Of a stretch of DNA of 64,000 nucleotides, positions 28,507-37,205 are shown in pieces (position 1 is the first letter of the stretch; the number at the start of each line of letters is the position of its first letter). The stretch is from Pseudomonas aylmerensis. Its GTDB lineage: Bacteria; Pseudomonadota; Gammaproteobacteria; Pseudomonadales; Pseudomonadaceae. Location of the stretch: positions 21,708 to 85,707 of the forward strand of contig NZ_MAUE01000034.1 in assembly GCF_001702265.1 (NCBI RefSeq). The letters are read 5' to 3'. Under the pieces are notes generated by a model. That model had not been told where the DNA came from. It did no database searches and saw only the letters and a list, made by a program, of their open reading frames with translations. The translations under genes were made by a program, and so were the position numbers.

Positions 28507-30624
28507 TTAACGCCAGCTCCATGAGACGCCGGTGTAGATGCCGCGACCGTCTGCCGGGGTCGAGCGGGCCGTGTCCAGGCCTTTGTCGTCGTAGCCGGGA
28601 GTGACGGTGTTGGCGTAGCGCCGGTTGGTGAGGTTGCGCAGGTCGACCCACGCTTGCCAGTCCTGCTTGGGCGCGTCGTAGCCGAAGGTCGCCCCCAGGG
28701 TCGTGTAGGACGCGGCGTAGTACGAGTTGGCGTAGTCCACCGCCACACGCGAGGAATACTCGGTGTTGAGGCTGGTGTAGAAACCGGTCGGGTGGATGTA
28801 GCGCAGTTGGGCCTGGTAGTAGTGCTTGGGAATGCCCGGCAAGCTGTTGTAGCCGAAACGGTCGTCGTCGCGGTAGTAGAAGTCACTGAAGGTGTAGGCC
28901 TGGCGCAGGGCCACCTGGCCGCTGCGGCCGCCTTCCCATAACGGGCTGAGCAGGCTCAGTTCCACGCCCTGGTGCACGGTGGGGCTGGCGTTGGATTCGG
29001 CAATGATGGCATTGCTGGAAGAGGTCTGGGCCTGGGTTTCCACACTGAGCAGCTCGTGGCGCACTTCTGAACGGTACAGCGCGAGGTCCCACTGGCCGAT
29101 CAACGCCTCGCCCCGACTGCCGACTTCCAAGGTGGTCGCGGTCTGGTTTTTCAGGCTGACGCCTTCACGCTGCAGGCCAGTAGCCGGGCCGCTGCCTGGG
29201 CCGAAGTATTTGTTGGAACCCCAGATCATCGACCAGGCGTGCGGCGGCTCGACCGAACGGCTCAGGTTGCCGTACACCTGCAATTGCGGGGTGAAGTCAT
29301 AACGCAGGCCGATGCGCGGGGCGTAGTCCCAGTCATGCTGGCTCAGCGGCGCCTGGCCTTCGGGGTAGGTCACCTGGGTTTCGCGGCGGGTGTAGATCGC
29401 CGCAAGGCCTGTGGTCAGCCACAGGTCCGGGACCAGCTCCAGGTCGTTGCCGATATGCAGCACGGTGTCGGAGCCCAGGTAGCTGTAGTCGCGGGTCTTG
29501 GTTCCGGGTGCGTAGGTGGCCGTATTGCCGGCGGGCGTGCGTACATATTCCGACGCGCCGTTGTTGGGCATCGCCTGGGTGGTGCGCAGGCCGACTGTGG
29601 TGGTGCTGTCGTGGCCGAACAGCGTGTCCTGGCGGATGTAATTGAGGGTGCTGCTGATGTCGGTGTAGGCGACCTTCAGGCGGTTGGTGCCTTCACGCAG
29701 GTCCATCGGATAGTCGTGGTAGGCCAGTCCGACTTCGACGCGGGAGCTGTCGTCCAAGTGCAGGGTGGTCTTGTTGGCGATCCAGGTCGAGCCCGGTTGC
29801 AGGCGCTTGGAGTCGCGGGCGGCGTTAAGGCTGTTGGCCGCACGCGGGTCGTGGCTGATCTGCGCACGGGTAAGTTTGCCGGGGGTGTCGTTGGTGGTTT
29901 CGCGGTAGCGGAAATAGAAACGGGTTTCCAGGTCCGGGTTGAAGCGGTAGCCGAAGTTGGCCGCCACGCCCTTGCCCGTGGCAGCGCTCTGGCGTTGGTA
30001 GCCGTCGGACTCGGAGTCGGTGAGGCTGATGTAGTAGTCGGCATCCCCCAGCACTTGGCCAGAGCTGATCTCGTGCTGGGCGTAGCCACGGCTGCCGGCC
30101 TCATAGCGCAGCTGCAGCTTGGGCGCATCGTAGCCGGTGCGGGTCACATAATTGACCGCGCCGCCCAAGGCCAATGCGCCCTGGTCAAAGCCATTGGCAC
30201 CGCGCAGCACCTCGACGCGGCTTTGCCACAAGGGGTCCTTGAGCTCATAAGGGGTCCCGCCGGGGCCGGTCAGCGGCAAGCCATCGAACATTTCATATAG
30301 CCCCGAGGCATGCGAACCCGGGCTGCGATTGAGGCCGGAACCGCGAATCGACAGCTTCACCCCTTCATTATTCGCCGCCTTGGCGTACACCCCAGCCTGA
30401 TACTTGAATACATCTTCGTTGGTGCTCACCCGCCCCTGCTGCACGCTGTTCATGTCGATGAAATTGGTGCCGCCGGGCACGCTCTTGAGTTGTGCCTGGG
30501 CGACTTCACCAGCACTCGCCTCGCTGCTGGTGACTTCGACCGGGGCCAGTTGCAGGTCTTCGGCTTGCACCAGCGAACTTAAGGTCAGGGCGGCAAAAAA
30601 GAGCGGGGGTTGGCGCAGCAGCAT
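28507..30624 (-). CDS. TonB-dependent outer-membrane receptor
   Basis: 705 aa. Signal peptide LRQPPLFFAALTLSSLVQA, then mature EDLQLAPVEVTSSEA with no N-terminal STN signalling domain. The plug (VFKYQAGVYAKAANNEGV, SIRGSGLNRSPGSHASGLYE) spans roughly residues 45-160; the barrel follows with repeated aromatic beta-strands and ends in GIYTGVSWSWR. It is of the FecA-like siderophore or citrate receptor branch, but the ligand cannot be named. AAGGAT precedes the ATG at 30624. It is upstream of the FecI/FecR genes across a repeat block. Confidence 0.9.
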   Translation of the reverse strand: MLLRQPPLFFAALTLSSLVQAEDLQLAPVEVTSSEASAGEVAQAQLKSVPGGTNFIDMNSVQQGRVSTNEDVFKYQAGVYAKAANNEGVKLSIRGSGLNRSPGSHASGLYEMFDGLPLTGPGGTPYELKDPLWQSRVEVLRGANGFDQGALALGGAVNYVTRTGYDAPKLQLRYEAGSRGYAQHEISSGQVLGDADYYISLTDSESDGYQRQSAATGKGVAANFGYRFNPDLETRFYFRYRETTNDTPGKLTRAQISHDPRAANSLNAARDSKRLQPGSTWIANKTTLHLDDSSRVEVGLAYHDYPMDLREGTNRLKVAYTDISSTLNYIRQDTLFGHDSTTTVGLRTTQAMPNNGASEYVRTPAGNTATYAPGTKTRDYSYLGSDTVLHIGNDLELVPDLWLTTGLAAIYTRRETQVTYPEGQAPLSQHDWDYAPRIGLRYDFTPQLQVYGNLSRSVEPPHAWSMIWGSNKYFGPGSGPATGLQREGVSLKNQTATTLEVGSRGEALIGQWDLALYRSEVRHELLSVETQAQTSSSNAIIAESNASPTVHQGVELSLLSPLWEGGRSGQVALRQAYTFSDFYYRDDDRFGYNSLPGIPKHYYQAQLRYIHPTGFYTSLNTEYSSRVAVDYANSYYAASYTTLGATFGYDAPKQDWQAWVDLRNLTNRRYANTVTPGYDDKGLDTARSTPADGRGIYTGVSWSWR

Positions 30625-30873
30625 CGAGGCAGATCCTTGGAATTCGGGGGCGTGGCAGGCTGGACCTGGCACGCGAACAGTGTTGGGAAGGCAGGCGCGC
30701 CCGCCAGGTCACGCCTTATTAACGGACCAGACCCTTCCCACAACAGTGTCGGACCCAATTTATGGTTTAAGTCCAAAATCGAATTACCACATGCAAACTC
30801 AGTATTTAAAGAAATAACCGGCAGGCATTACTGTGGAGCCACTGAACCAACCACGCCGCACGAGACTGCCCCC

Positions 30874-31032
30874 ATGCAAACATCCGCCACCGTCATCGAC
30901 TTCACGCTTCACCGCAAACGCCGCCAGGCGCGTGCCGCGGCCGAGCTGATGTGGGCGATGTACGCGGCGCGTGCCGGGCTGGCGGTGTTTACCGCACAGG
31001 CGACGCCGTCCAGCGATACTCGCCGGGCGTAA
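30874..31032 (+). CDS. Small basic hypothetical protein (52 aa)
   Basis: Starts MQTSATVIDFTLHRKRRQAR and ends five bases before the ATG of the XRE-cupin regulator. The N-terminal half is basic; the rest is an Ala/Met-rich helix (AAELMWAMYAARAGLAVF) that could be membrane-active. Tight spacing suggests translational coupling to the regulator, but nothing else proves that it is expressed. Confidence 0.5.
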   Translation: MQTSATVIDFTLHRKRRQARAAAELMWAMYAARAGLAVFTAQATPSSDTRRA

Positions 31033-31037
31033 GGCCA

Positions 31038-31664
31038 ATGAATTTCCTGCACGTGCTCCCCGAACCACCCGAACCCCTGCCCAAACCCTCTGTTGACGAC
31101 GACGTGATCAGCTTGTGCGTCGCGCACAACCTGCAACGCCTGCGCAGCAAGCGCCATCTGTCACTGGATGGCCTGGCGCGTGTGTGCGGTGTCAGCCGGG
31201 CGATGCTGGCGCAGATTGAATCCGGGCGCAGCGTGCCGTCGATCAAGGTGCTGTGCAAGATCGCCAAGGGCTTGAAGGTGTCGGTCGCGGCGTTCCTGGA
31301 GGACCGCGCGTTCGAAGGCGTCGAGGTGCTGCCGGCACACCAGAGCAAACGCCTGGTGAGTGCCGACGGCGCGTTTACCAGCCGCGCGTTGTTTCCCTAC
31401 GATACGGCGCGTCAGTCGGAGTTCTACGAGATTCGCCTGCGTGCGCTTGGCGAGGAAGTCTCCGAAGGCCACGGCCCCGGCATCCAGGAGAACCTGGTCG
31501 TGGCGCAAGGTGTGCTGGAGGTCAGTGTCAACGATGAGCGCTACCTGCTCTCCACCGGCGACTCGATCCTGTTTTATGCCGACCAGCCCCACCGCTACCG
31601 CAACCCGGCGGACAGCGAAGCCGTGGCGTTCCTGGTAATCACCTACCCCGAACGCCTGGATTAA
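31038..31664 (+). CDS. XRE-family regulator with C-terminal cupin domain
   Basis: 208 aa. The helix-turn-helix is at residues 30-85 (LRSKRHLSLDGLARVCGVSR, then AMLAQIESGRSVPSIKVLCK), the cupin at 125-205 with GPGIQENLVVAQGVLEV and the closing FYADQPHRYRNP. Proteins of this shape usually bind a small ligand and control amino acid, polyamine or detoxification genes. AAGG precedes the ATG. It converges on the Met-rich gene with a shared terminator. Confidence 0.88.
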   Translation: MNFLHVLPEPPEPLPKPSVDDDVISLCVAHNLQRLRSKRHLSLDGLARVCGVSRAMLAQIESGRSVPSIKVLCKIAKGLKVSVAAFLEDRAFEGVEVLPAHQSKRLVSADGAFTSRALFPYDTARQSEFYEIRLRALGEEVSEGHGPGIQENLVVAQGVLEVSVNDERYLLSTGDSILFYADQPHRYRNPADSEAVAFLVITYPERLD

Positions 31665-31670
31665 TCCCGG

Positions 31671-31706
31671 CAAAAAAAAACGCCCCGAATCATCGGGGCG
31701 TTTTTT
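31671..31706. terminator. Bidirectional rho-independent terminator
   Basis: A run of A, then CGCCCCGA-atca-TCGGGGCG, then T6: a stem with A/T tracts on both sides, so it can stop the XRE-cupin gene on one strand and the Met-rich gene on the other. Confidence 0.9.
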
Positions 31707-31719
31707 ATTGCGCTACCTG

Positions 31720-32232
31720 TCAGCAGGTGCAGCACATCATCGGCATGCCGTTGCAGCTCATCATCATCGGCATGGCGCAGTCGTTCATCATTTTGTTCAT
31801 GAGCATGCAGCAGTTTTTCATCATGTCCATGCTCATGCCCGGCATCGGCATCATTTTGCACATCATGCCGTCAGCCTGCAGGGTGCATTCCATCACGCAC
31901 TTCATCATCGGCATCATCATGCCCATCGACATCATCGGCATATTCATCGGCATATTCATGCCCGACATCATCGCCATGGTTTCGGCGGACATGCACATCA
32001 TCGACATGTTGGCGCACTGCATCATCATCGGCATGCCGCAGTTCATCATCATCGCCATCATTTCGGCGTTGGTCTTGAACTGAGCCATGTCCATGCCTGC
32101 CGCCGGCTTCATGGTGCACATCATGGCGTCAGCGGCCATTTCGCATTTCATGGTGGCCATCATCATCGGCATGCCCATCATCGGCATCATTGGCATGGAA
32201 GTGTTCATCGGCATCTGCATTGCATTCATCAT
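31720..32232 (-). CDS. Methionine/cysteine-rich protein, probable metal (copper) binder
   Basis: 170 aa of which 70 are Met and 15 are Cys, half of all residues. No signal peptide, so cytosolic. It consists of two homologous halves: about 5-85 and 92-170. Both share MNMPMN-type starts, MKC near 28/110, ADxMMC near 39/125, and CxMPMMMxC near 65/152; the second half ends in CCTC. ACGGAG lies eight bases before the ATG, a promoter-like TTGCGC-N16-TAGAAT is upstream, and a terminator follows, so this strand is the coding one. The composition suits soft-metal binding (Cu(I), Ag, Hg), but no known family was recognised; role inferred from composition only. Confidence 0.8.
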   Translation of the reverse strand: MMNAMQMPMNTSMPMMPMMGMPMMMATMKCEMAADAMMCTMKPAAGMDMAQFKTNAEMMAMMMNCGMPMMMQCANMSMMCMSAETMAMMSGMNMPMNMPMMSMGMMMPMMKCVMECTLQADGMMCKMMPMPGMSMDMMKNCCMLMNKMMNDCAMPMMMSCNGMPMMCCTC

Positions 32233-32278
32233 GTTCGAAACTCCGTAATCGACAGGAAATGAGTAAGTTCTGGGGCCG

Positions 32279-32306
32279 ATTCTAGAGACGCCAGGCAGCG
32301 GCGCAA
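32279..32306 (-). promoter_or_regulatory. Sigma-70-type promoter of the Met/Cys-rich gene
   Basis: On the minus strand TTGCGC, 16 bases, TAGAAT. It predicts a leader of about 40 nt ending in ACGGAG and the start codon. No copper-regulator box was recognised. Confidence 0.5.
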
Positions 32307-32501
32307 GACGGCGACAGAGCAGCAGGATCGGATGTTCGGAGGGAAGCTTAGTCGATCAAGACAGCTGTGCCGGCTGTGATGGTGGGCATTTCGTTGTTAT
32401 CGCGTCGTGGATGTCCGTGACACGCGCCAATTCGACGTCATGGATATTCGATCCAGGCATGTCGTCCAATCTTATGGAAATAAACGGTCTAACGACGGCG
32501 T

Positions 32502-32771
32502 TCAATCGCTAGGCTGCGCCAGTAAGTCCAGCAATTCCTGCGCTTCTGATCCCGGCGCAAACCTGAACCCGTACATTTCTTCGGCGACGAGGATTTCAAC
32601 CAGGGCACCCAGCAGCTGCGCTTCGGTTGGCGAACCTTGCAGCAGTGCGTGCGCGGGCAGTAACAGCTCCGCTGAAACACCCTGGACACTCGCGGCATCG
32701 ATCACGGCAAAGAGCATAAAGCGCAGGCGTATTTCGCGGTCTGTCGGCCAAACCGTTTTTCGCTTACCCAA
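32502..32771 (-). CDS. Hypothetical protein (89 aa)
   Basis: Starts at TTG (MGKRKTVWPTDREIRLRF) with GAGG seven bases upstream, no ATG alternative near the N-terminus. Predicted mostly helical (ELLLPAHALLQGSPTEAQLL, LVEILVAEEMYGFRF). No domain recognised and no partner apparent; it could be a chance frame, but the amino acid mix looks protein-like. Confidence 0.45.
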   Translation of the reverse strand: MGKRKTVWPTDREIRLRFMLFAVIDAASVQGVSAELLLPAHALLQGSPTEAQLLGALVEILVAEEMYGFRFAPGSEAQELLDLLAQPSD

Positions 32772-32901
32772 GGGAGGGCCTCATTTTTTCGGAAAAGTCC
32801 GAGGCTATTGCGCACTGAGGGGTGATTCAAGCGGCGGGATGCAAGATAGGCCGTTTCCTACAGATAAAAGAGACATAACCCAGCAAACCACCTTGATGGG
32901 T

Positions 32902-33315
32902 TCAGGCTCTGCTGCGCTGCAATTCCAGTGTAGTGCCGATGAGCCGTGTGAAGATGCTCAGGATTTCGAGCATTTGGGTGTTTTCAAACTGCCTGGGCAA
33001 CACGTCCAACGCGCACAAGGTGCCAAAAAAAGTGCCGTCGGAGAACACGATGGGCAACGAGATATAGCTCTCGAAGCCATGCTCCTTGGGCAACGGGTGC
33101 TCCCAGAATACCGGGTCGCGACTGGCGTGCTCGATGACGATCGACTTGCGATTGGCGCGTAACTGGTTGCACAACGTGGCCTCCACGAGCAACTCGTCGC
33201 CGGCCTCCAGCCCGAACTGCAACTCGTCATGAACCGCACACGCCACCCAGTGCGTGTCCGTCATCTTGGAAATGGCTGAAAAGCGCATCCCGGTCAAACG
33301 CGAAGTCAGTCGCAA
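32902..33315 (-). CDS. GAF domain sensor-type protein
   Basis: A single GAF domain: THWVACAVHDELQFGLEAGD, the CNQLRANRKSIVIEH strand and helix, then GFESYISLPIVF with GTFFGTLCALDVLPRQF, as in the GAF part of phytochrome-like kinases, but no kinase follows. The given start is TTG 33315 without a ribosome site. The frame stays open and protein-like for 21 more codons (IKHLTIEELDAITEIETTSN), where a strong GAGGAG lies six bases before an ATC at 33378. The real start is therefore uncertain. Confidence 0.7.
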   Translation of the reverse strand: MRLTSRLTGMRFSAISKMTDTHWVACAVHDELQFGLEAGDELLVEATLCNQLRANRKSIVIEHASRDPVFWEHPLPKEHGFESYISLPIVFSDGTFFGTLCALDVLPRQFENTQMLEILSIFTRLIGTTLELQRSRA

Positions 33316-33457
33316 GATATTTGAAGTGGTTTCGATCTCTGTGATCGCGTCCAGCTCTTCAATGGTTAGATGTTTGATAACACGCTCCTCACATGACAGG
33401 TCTTACCCCTGCATCGGCCATTGGCGACGAGGCTTAAATCCACGCCGACGAAATGCA

Positions 33458-34207
33458 TCACTGCACCGGCAGGAAATTCATCAGCAACAGGCTCTGCGCG
33501 TAATTGAGCCCAATGCGCCGGTAGCGTTCATCCAGCATCTGGGTCAACAGGTCGAGGCGCGCGACGATCTTGCCGAACTCCACGGCGAAGCTGAGGTTGC
33601 TGCCCTCCTCCGAAATTTCGTTGGAAAACAGCAGCAGCACGCCATTCGCATCCTGGCGCTTGCCGAGCAGCCAGGTGGCCTTCTCGATATTGCGCGCGGC
33701 GTTGCTGACGAACTGCGGGTTGATCGAGTCGGTGATGTAGAACTCGGTGCGGCCACCGTGGGCCGTCACAATCATGCTGCCGATGGCATAGATAAAGGCG
33801 CCGACCCGGTCGCCTTTGAACTCCGGACTCAGCGAATAACTCAACGCGGCCAAATCGCGGCGGTCGCCAAGGGCCGGCAGTGAGCGACGCTGCTCAATGG
33901 CCTGGCGTATTTCCCGCGCGGCGCTCACCGCATCCGGGTAACCCGACTGGCGCCACTGGTTGGGGTTGCGCAGGTAGAGCTTGTTCATCAGCAAATACAG
34001 GCTCTGCAAGTTGTCGCGCATGCCCAGGGTGGCCATGCGGTCGACACTCGTCTGGAAAAACTCATCGGGTTTACCATTGCTGAACTGCTTGGCGATATCT
34101 TGCCCTTGCTGCTGCGTACACCCGCCAACACAGAGCATTAACACTGCCGCCAGCCACAGTGGCTGGCGCCTCCATCGAATCTTGAATAACAGTAACGTGC
34201 GATCCAT
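33458..34207 (-). CDS. Hypothetical lipoprotein
   Basis: 249 aa. After a basic N-terminus (RWRRQPLW) come a hydrophobic stretch and the lipobox VGGC near residue 30, so it is probably anchored to the outer membrane. The mature part is helical with no recognised domain; QFSNGKPDEFFQTSVDRMAT and RNIEKATWLLGKRQDANGVL are representative. ATG 34207 is used; a GTG lies two codons upstream. Confidence 0.8.
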   Translation of the reverse strand: MDRTLLLFKIRWRRQPLWLAAVLMLCVGGCTQQQGQDIAKQFSNGKPDEFFQTSVDRMATLGMRDNLQSLYLLMNKLYLRNPNQWRQSGYPDAVSAAREIRQAIEQRRSLPALGDRRDLAALSYSLSPEFKGDRVGAFIYAIGSMIVTAHGGRTEFYITDSINPQFVSNAARNIEKATWLLGKRQDANGVLLLFSNEISEEGSNLSFAVEFGKIVARLDLLTQMLDERYRRIGLNYAQSLLLMNFLPVQ

Positions 34208-35100
34208 CGGCACCCGATCTGGTTCTCATGCGCCGCGCGGGGGATCGGCGGGGCTGCGACAAAGATAGATAGGAAAAATGCAAAAAAGTGCAATAGAGGC
34301 CGGCAGATAGTTGTAAACCGTACGCCTGGGGATCAAACGTGAAGAATTCGGCGCAGGCACTATACTCAGAGGAACAGTTGCGAGTGACTTTGGCGAGCCA
34401 AGGAAGATTGACAACACCCATCTCTCTCTTAACAGCAACTGTACTGGAGGGTCGCGGCGATGAAACACCCCATTAGAGCTCAAATCTTTGTTCAGGTAAT
34501 TTGCTTGCTTTCGGTGGCTCAGCTTTTCTGCTGAGCAGTGCGTCACTGCCTTTTAACTCTGCTGCAGATGCGGCATGGAGGGCTGTTGCCGTTTACCTGG
34601 AATCGCGCCGATTACGCCCGCCAGGCAAACTGGCGCGTAGTGCGGTCCAAGGGATGTTAAGAACATGCACGCCAACCGCAGGCCCCGTTGAAGATTGCCC
34701 GGTGGCGCTGGACTCAAACCAGCCCCGGGCAAGCATAGACACCACTTCAGCGTCGCGGGCTCGGGAGCCTTGGTTTAGATAAATTACCGGGGTTCCTCGG
34801 ATGAAGCCGAAATCCTTTTCAGGCATCAAACTTCGAACGACTCCGTCACTGCGAGGAAAACTTTCTCCGATTTGATAAGGCAGTCAAAGGAGTCCTCTTT
34901 CGATAGTGGCGTAATGACACTTCTGCAGCCATGCGTCGTGTACAACGTGAAAGGATTCACACTTATGGAACTTCAGCGTTGAAGGCCAATAACCGACCCA
35001 ATAGTATTTTTCCCGCCCGGGCGCACCTCTTATACGGATATTGTTCTGCGCCAGCTCGGGACTTCTGCGTTGCGCAGGCAATAAAACATTGAGGTTTGCC
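34208..35100. other. Gene-poor stretch with a possible remnant
   Basis: Nearly 900 bp with no convincing intact gene on either strand. It contains the short frame described at 34460 and several overlapping open frames on the minus strand that lack ribosome sites. No REP elements, tRNA or strong hairpin are visible. Confidence 0.6.
34460..34782 (+). pseudogene. Possible frameshifted signal-peptide gene remnant
   Basis: GGAGGG precedes an ATG opening MKHPIRAQIFVQVICLLSVA, which stops after 24 codons. Shifting frame near codon 15 gives CLLAFGGSAFLLSSASLPFN and an open frame to 34782, so the two together read like a signal peptide plus the start of a mature protein. The rest is not recognisable. 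It may equally be a short leader or chance. Confidence 0.25.
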
Positions 35101-35484
35101 ATGCGTCTTTCCAAACTCGCACCCGCCGCCGCCCTGTTCAGCCTGTTCACCCTGCCCGCCCACGCTGCCGACCTGAGTGCCCTCACGGGTGCGCTGTCGT
35201 CTGCCCTCGGTGGTGCCAACAACAGCACCGTCAACGCCAATAACAGCAACAGTGCCTCCTGCCAGCAACAGGTTCGCGACCTGCAGGCAAACATCAACGC
35301 CGCCAATGCCAAGGGCGACACCTTGCGCGCAACCGCTTACCAGGCGGCGCTCACGCAAACCAACAAAAGCTGCAGCAACTCTGCCTACAACGCCCAGGCG
35401 CAGGTCGACACCAACCCGCAACGCCAGCAGAACGTCAACAAGGCGGCGGATGCTATCAACGCCATTGGCGGATTGTTCAAGTAG
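35101..35484 (+). CDS. Small secreted Asn/Ala-rich protein
   Basis: 127 aa. Signal peptide MRLSKLAPAAALFSLFTLPA, cleaved at AHA-AD. The mature protein is polar, with NNSTVNANNSNSASCQQQVR and one further Cys (KSCSNSAYNAQAQV), which could form a disulfide; the C-terminus is ADAINAIGGLFK. No family recognised. GAGG precedes the ATG and a terminator follows, so it is probably a single-gene unit. Confidence 0.8.
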   Translation: MRLSKLAPAAALFSLFTLPAHAADLSALTGALSSALGGANNSTVNANNSNSASCQQQVRDLQANINAANAKGDTLRATAYQAALTQTNKSCSNSAYNAQAQVDTNPQRQQNVNKAADAINAIGGLFK

Positions 35485-35499
35485 TCCGTAACACGCAGT

Positions 35500-35528
35500 G
35501 AAAAAGGCCCGCGAATGCGGGCTTTTTC
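35500..35528 (+). terminator. Rho-independent terminator
   Basis: GCCCGC-gaat-GCGGGC stem, A5 before and T5 after, 16 bp past the stop of the small secreted protein gene. Confidence 0.85.
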
Positions 35529-35791
35529 ATGGGCATCCGTCCATCCTGGACACCGCTGGAAGCGATAGATCTGGCGCGCTGTGTGGTGTGATTTGGAAAC
35601 TTCGTCTGCCGGCGGCCAGCGTTCTAGGGCTGCGTAGATGCCTTGGCCAAACGGATGTGATCGGCGCATCCGTCCCCCCTAGGCATCAACATGCCACTAG
35701 CACATCTGTTCTATGTTACTGCCCCCATCATGATGCTAGTTTCTTGACCCCTTAGATAGCCACTTCGCAAGTTCAAGGAGTTGAACAACCG
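35529..35791. other. Intergenic region before an AT-richer gene island
   Basis: About 260 bp with no open frame that has a ribosome site. Base composition falls towards AT at its right end. It should hold the promoter of the following gene; no box stands out. Confidence 0.5.
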
Positions 35792-36349
35792 ATGTCTTTT
35801 TATTCTGGAATCAATCAACGTCGTCTCCTATTGGTTGCGCTCCTATCAGTATTTACTTGCGCATGGGCCAATGACTCAAGTCCCACCGGAGATTGGTGGA
35901 TCATCTACGGGGATGGCGCGCCCGGCAAGAATGTGACCTATGTCGCAGATCGAACTTCCGTGACGCCCTCTAAAAAAACCAAGGGAGCCCAGTTAGTCGC
36001 CGTTACTTTAGTTTATGAAGAACTGGGCAAGCCCATGATTGACGTCTACAACATGGAGGTCCAGTGCCCAACGCATAAGTTTCGATTTATCAATGGTCAA
36101 TCTGTCTCGCGCATGGGTAGCCTACGGCACTTGAAAGTATCGGAAAAATGGCAGGACGTGAAAGCCCCCTGGGTCCAGCGCAGTGCTGAGTTCGTCTGCT
36201 CGCCGAAGAGCAAAGATATGATTGCGATGGGCAAGATGGAATATATGCAGATGATTAATATTACCCAGCAGATGTTCTTTAAGCTGGCGCCCATCCGCGA
36301 GAAAAGTCAGATGATGGAAGACCTGGACTCCATACTTGGCAATAAATAG
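35792..36349 (+). CDS. Hypothetical secreted protein
   Basis: 185 aa with a signal peptide (RRLLLVALLSVFTCAWA-ND). The mature protein starts with GDWWIIYGDGAPGKNVTYVA, two Cys (VQCPTHKF and FVCSPKSK) that may pair, and a Met-rich helix MGKMEYMQMINITQQMFF near the end. AAGGAG lies upstream of the ATG. No known domain. Composition is more AT-rich than in the core genes, which suggests acquired DNA. Confidence 0.75.
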   Translation: MSFYSGINQRRLLLVALLSVFTCAWANDSSPTGDWWIIYGDGAPGKNVTYVADRTSVTPSKKTKGAQLVAVTLVYEELGKPMIDVYNMEVQCPTHKFRFINGQSVSRMGSLRHLKVSEKWQDVKAPWVQRSAEFVCSPKSKDMIAMGKMEYMQMINITQQMFFKLAPIREKSQMMEDLDSILGNK

Positions 36350-36497
36350 CAACCGATCTGCACGCTGAGGCCGATGGACACTAACGGGTCGGCAGCGCGT
36401 CAACTTGAACGGGCATCGCGATGGGTAAGTATCCGCTAATCCCCAATACAGACATCAGATGTAGTTTTTTACTTTTAGCGAGACAGAGGGCGTCGGG

Positions 36498-36932
36498 ATG
36501 GAAAAGTTGGCTAAAGCAGTGTTGCTGGGGATGGTCATTTCATCAGTACTGCTTTTGAATGGTTGTAGCACCATTGCCCAGTCCCGCTGGGAAGGGCGAG
36601 ACCTCCAAGAGGCACTGGATTTATTTGGCAAGCCCGATTCAATGAAAAAGCAAACAGGCCCGAACGGCGAGGCGCTAGCGGTACTGACTTGGTATAAGTC
36701 CTCAAGTTGGACCAATACTGAAGCAGCAGGAACCTCGATGAACCACACGGGCAATGGCATGGTCTACACGGAACATTATCAAACGGTCGGACATAGCTCT
36801 TCTTGCAAACTTGAGGCGACGGTCAACAAAGCCAAAAAAATCGTACTTTTTAGAATCGAGGATGGGCGCATCCTCCATGGCAAGTGCACGAACGTCCCTT
36901 ACGTACCTGGGTATATCCCCCCAGGCTTTTAA
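36498..36932 (+). CDS. Hypothetical lipoprotein
   Basis: 144 aa. N-terminal lipoprotein signal with lipobox LNGC (VISSVLLLNGCSTIAQSRW). The part EALDLFGKPDSMKKQTGPNG followed by LTWYKSS resembles small lipoproteins of the SmpA/OmlA-like fold, in which a paired helix precedes a sheet, but the match is loose. The C-terminus is KCTNVPYVPGYIPPGF. Same AT-richer patch as its neighbour. Confidence 0.72.
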   Translation: MEKLAKAVLLGMVISSVLLLNGCSTIAQSRWEGRDLQEALDLFGKPDSMKKQTGPNGEALAVLTWYKSSSWTNTEAAGTSMNHTGNGMVYTEHYQTVGHSSSCKLEATVNKAKKIVLFRIEDGRILHGKCTNVPYVPGYIPPGF

Positions 36933-37205
36933 AACTGAGCCATCCAATGATAGATGGCTCACCGCGAGCTTCTGAGCGTCTCACCCAATTTATAGAGTGT
37001 GAGTCTGTCGATCTGAATGAAGCCCTTACAAGCTTCCGTGGAGAAGATAACTGCAACTGCGTTTGGGGTTTCGCCACCCACAGGTCCTGAGTATCCAAGC
37101 CAGAATTCCACTCCATCCTCCTTAACACGAGGATGCCGGCCTATTGAGGCACTCTCTAGCGTCGGGCACACTCACGTGGACTCGTCGGTAAAAAAGGAAT
37201 TTACA

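Noticed and set aside
31708..32262. His-rich 184-aa frame antisense to the Met/Cys-rich gene
   Set aside because: His (CAT) is the complement of Met (ATG); the frame starts at TTG inside the terminator with no ribosome site, while the minus strand has all signals.
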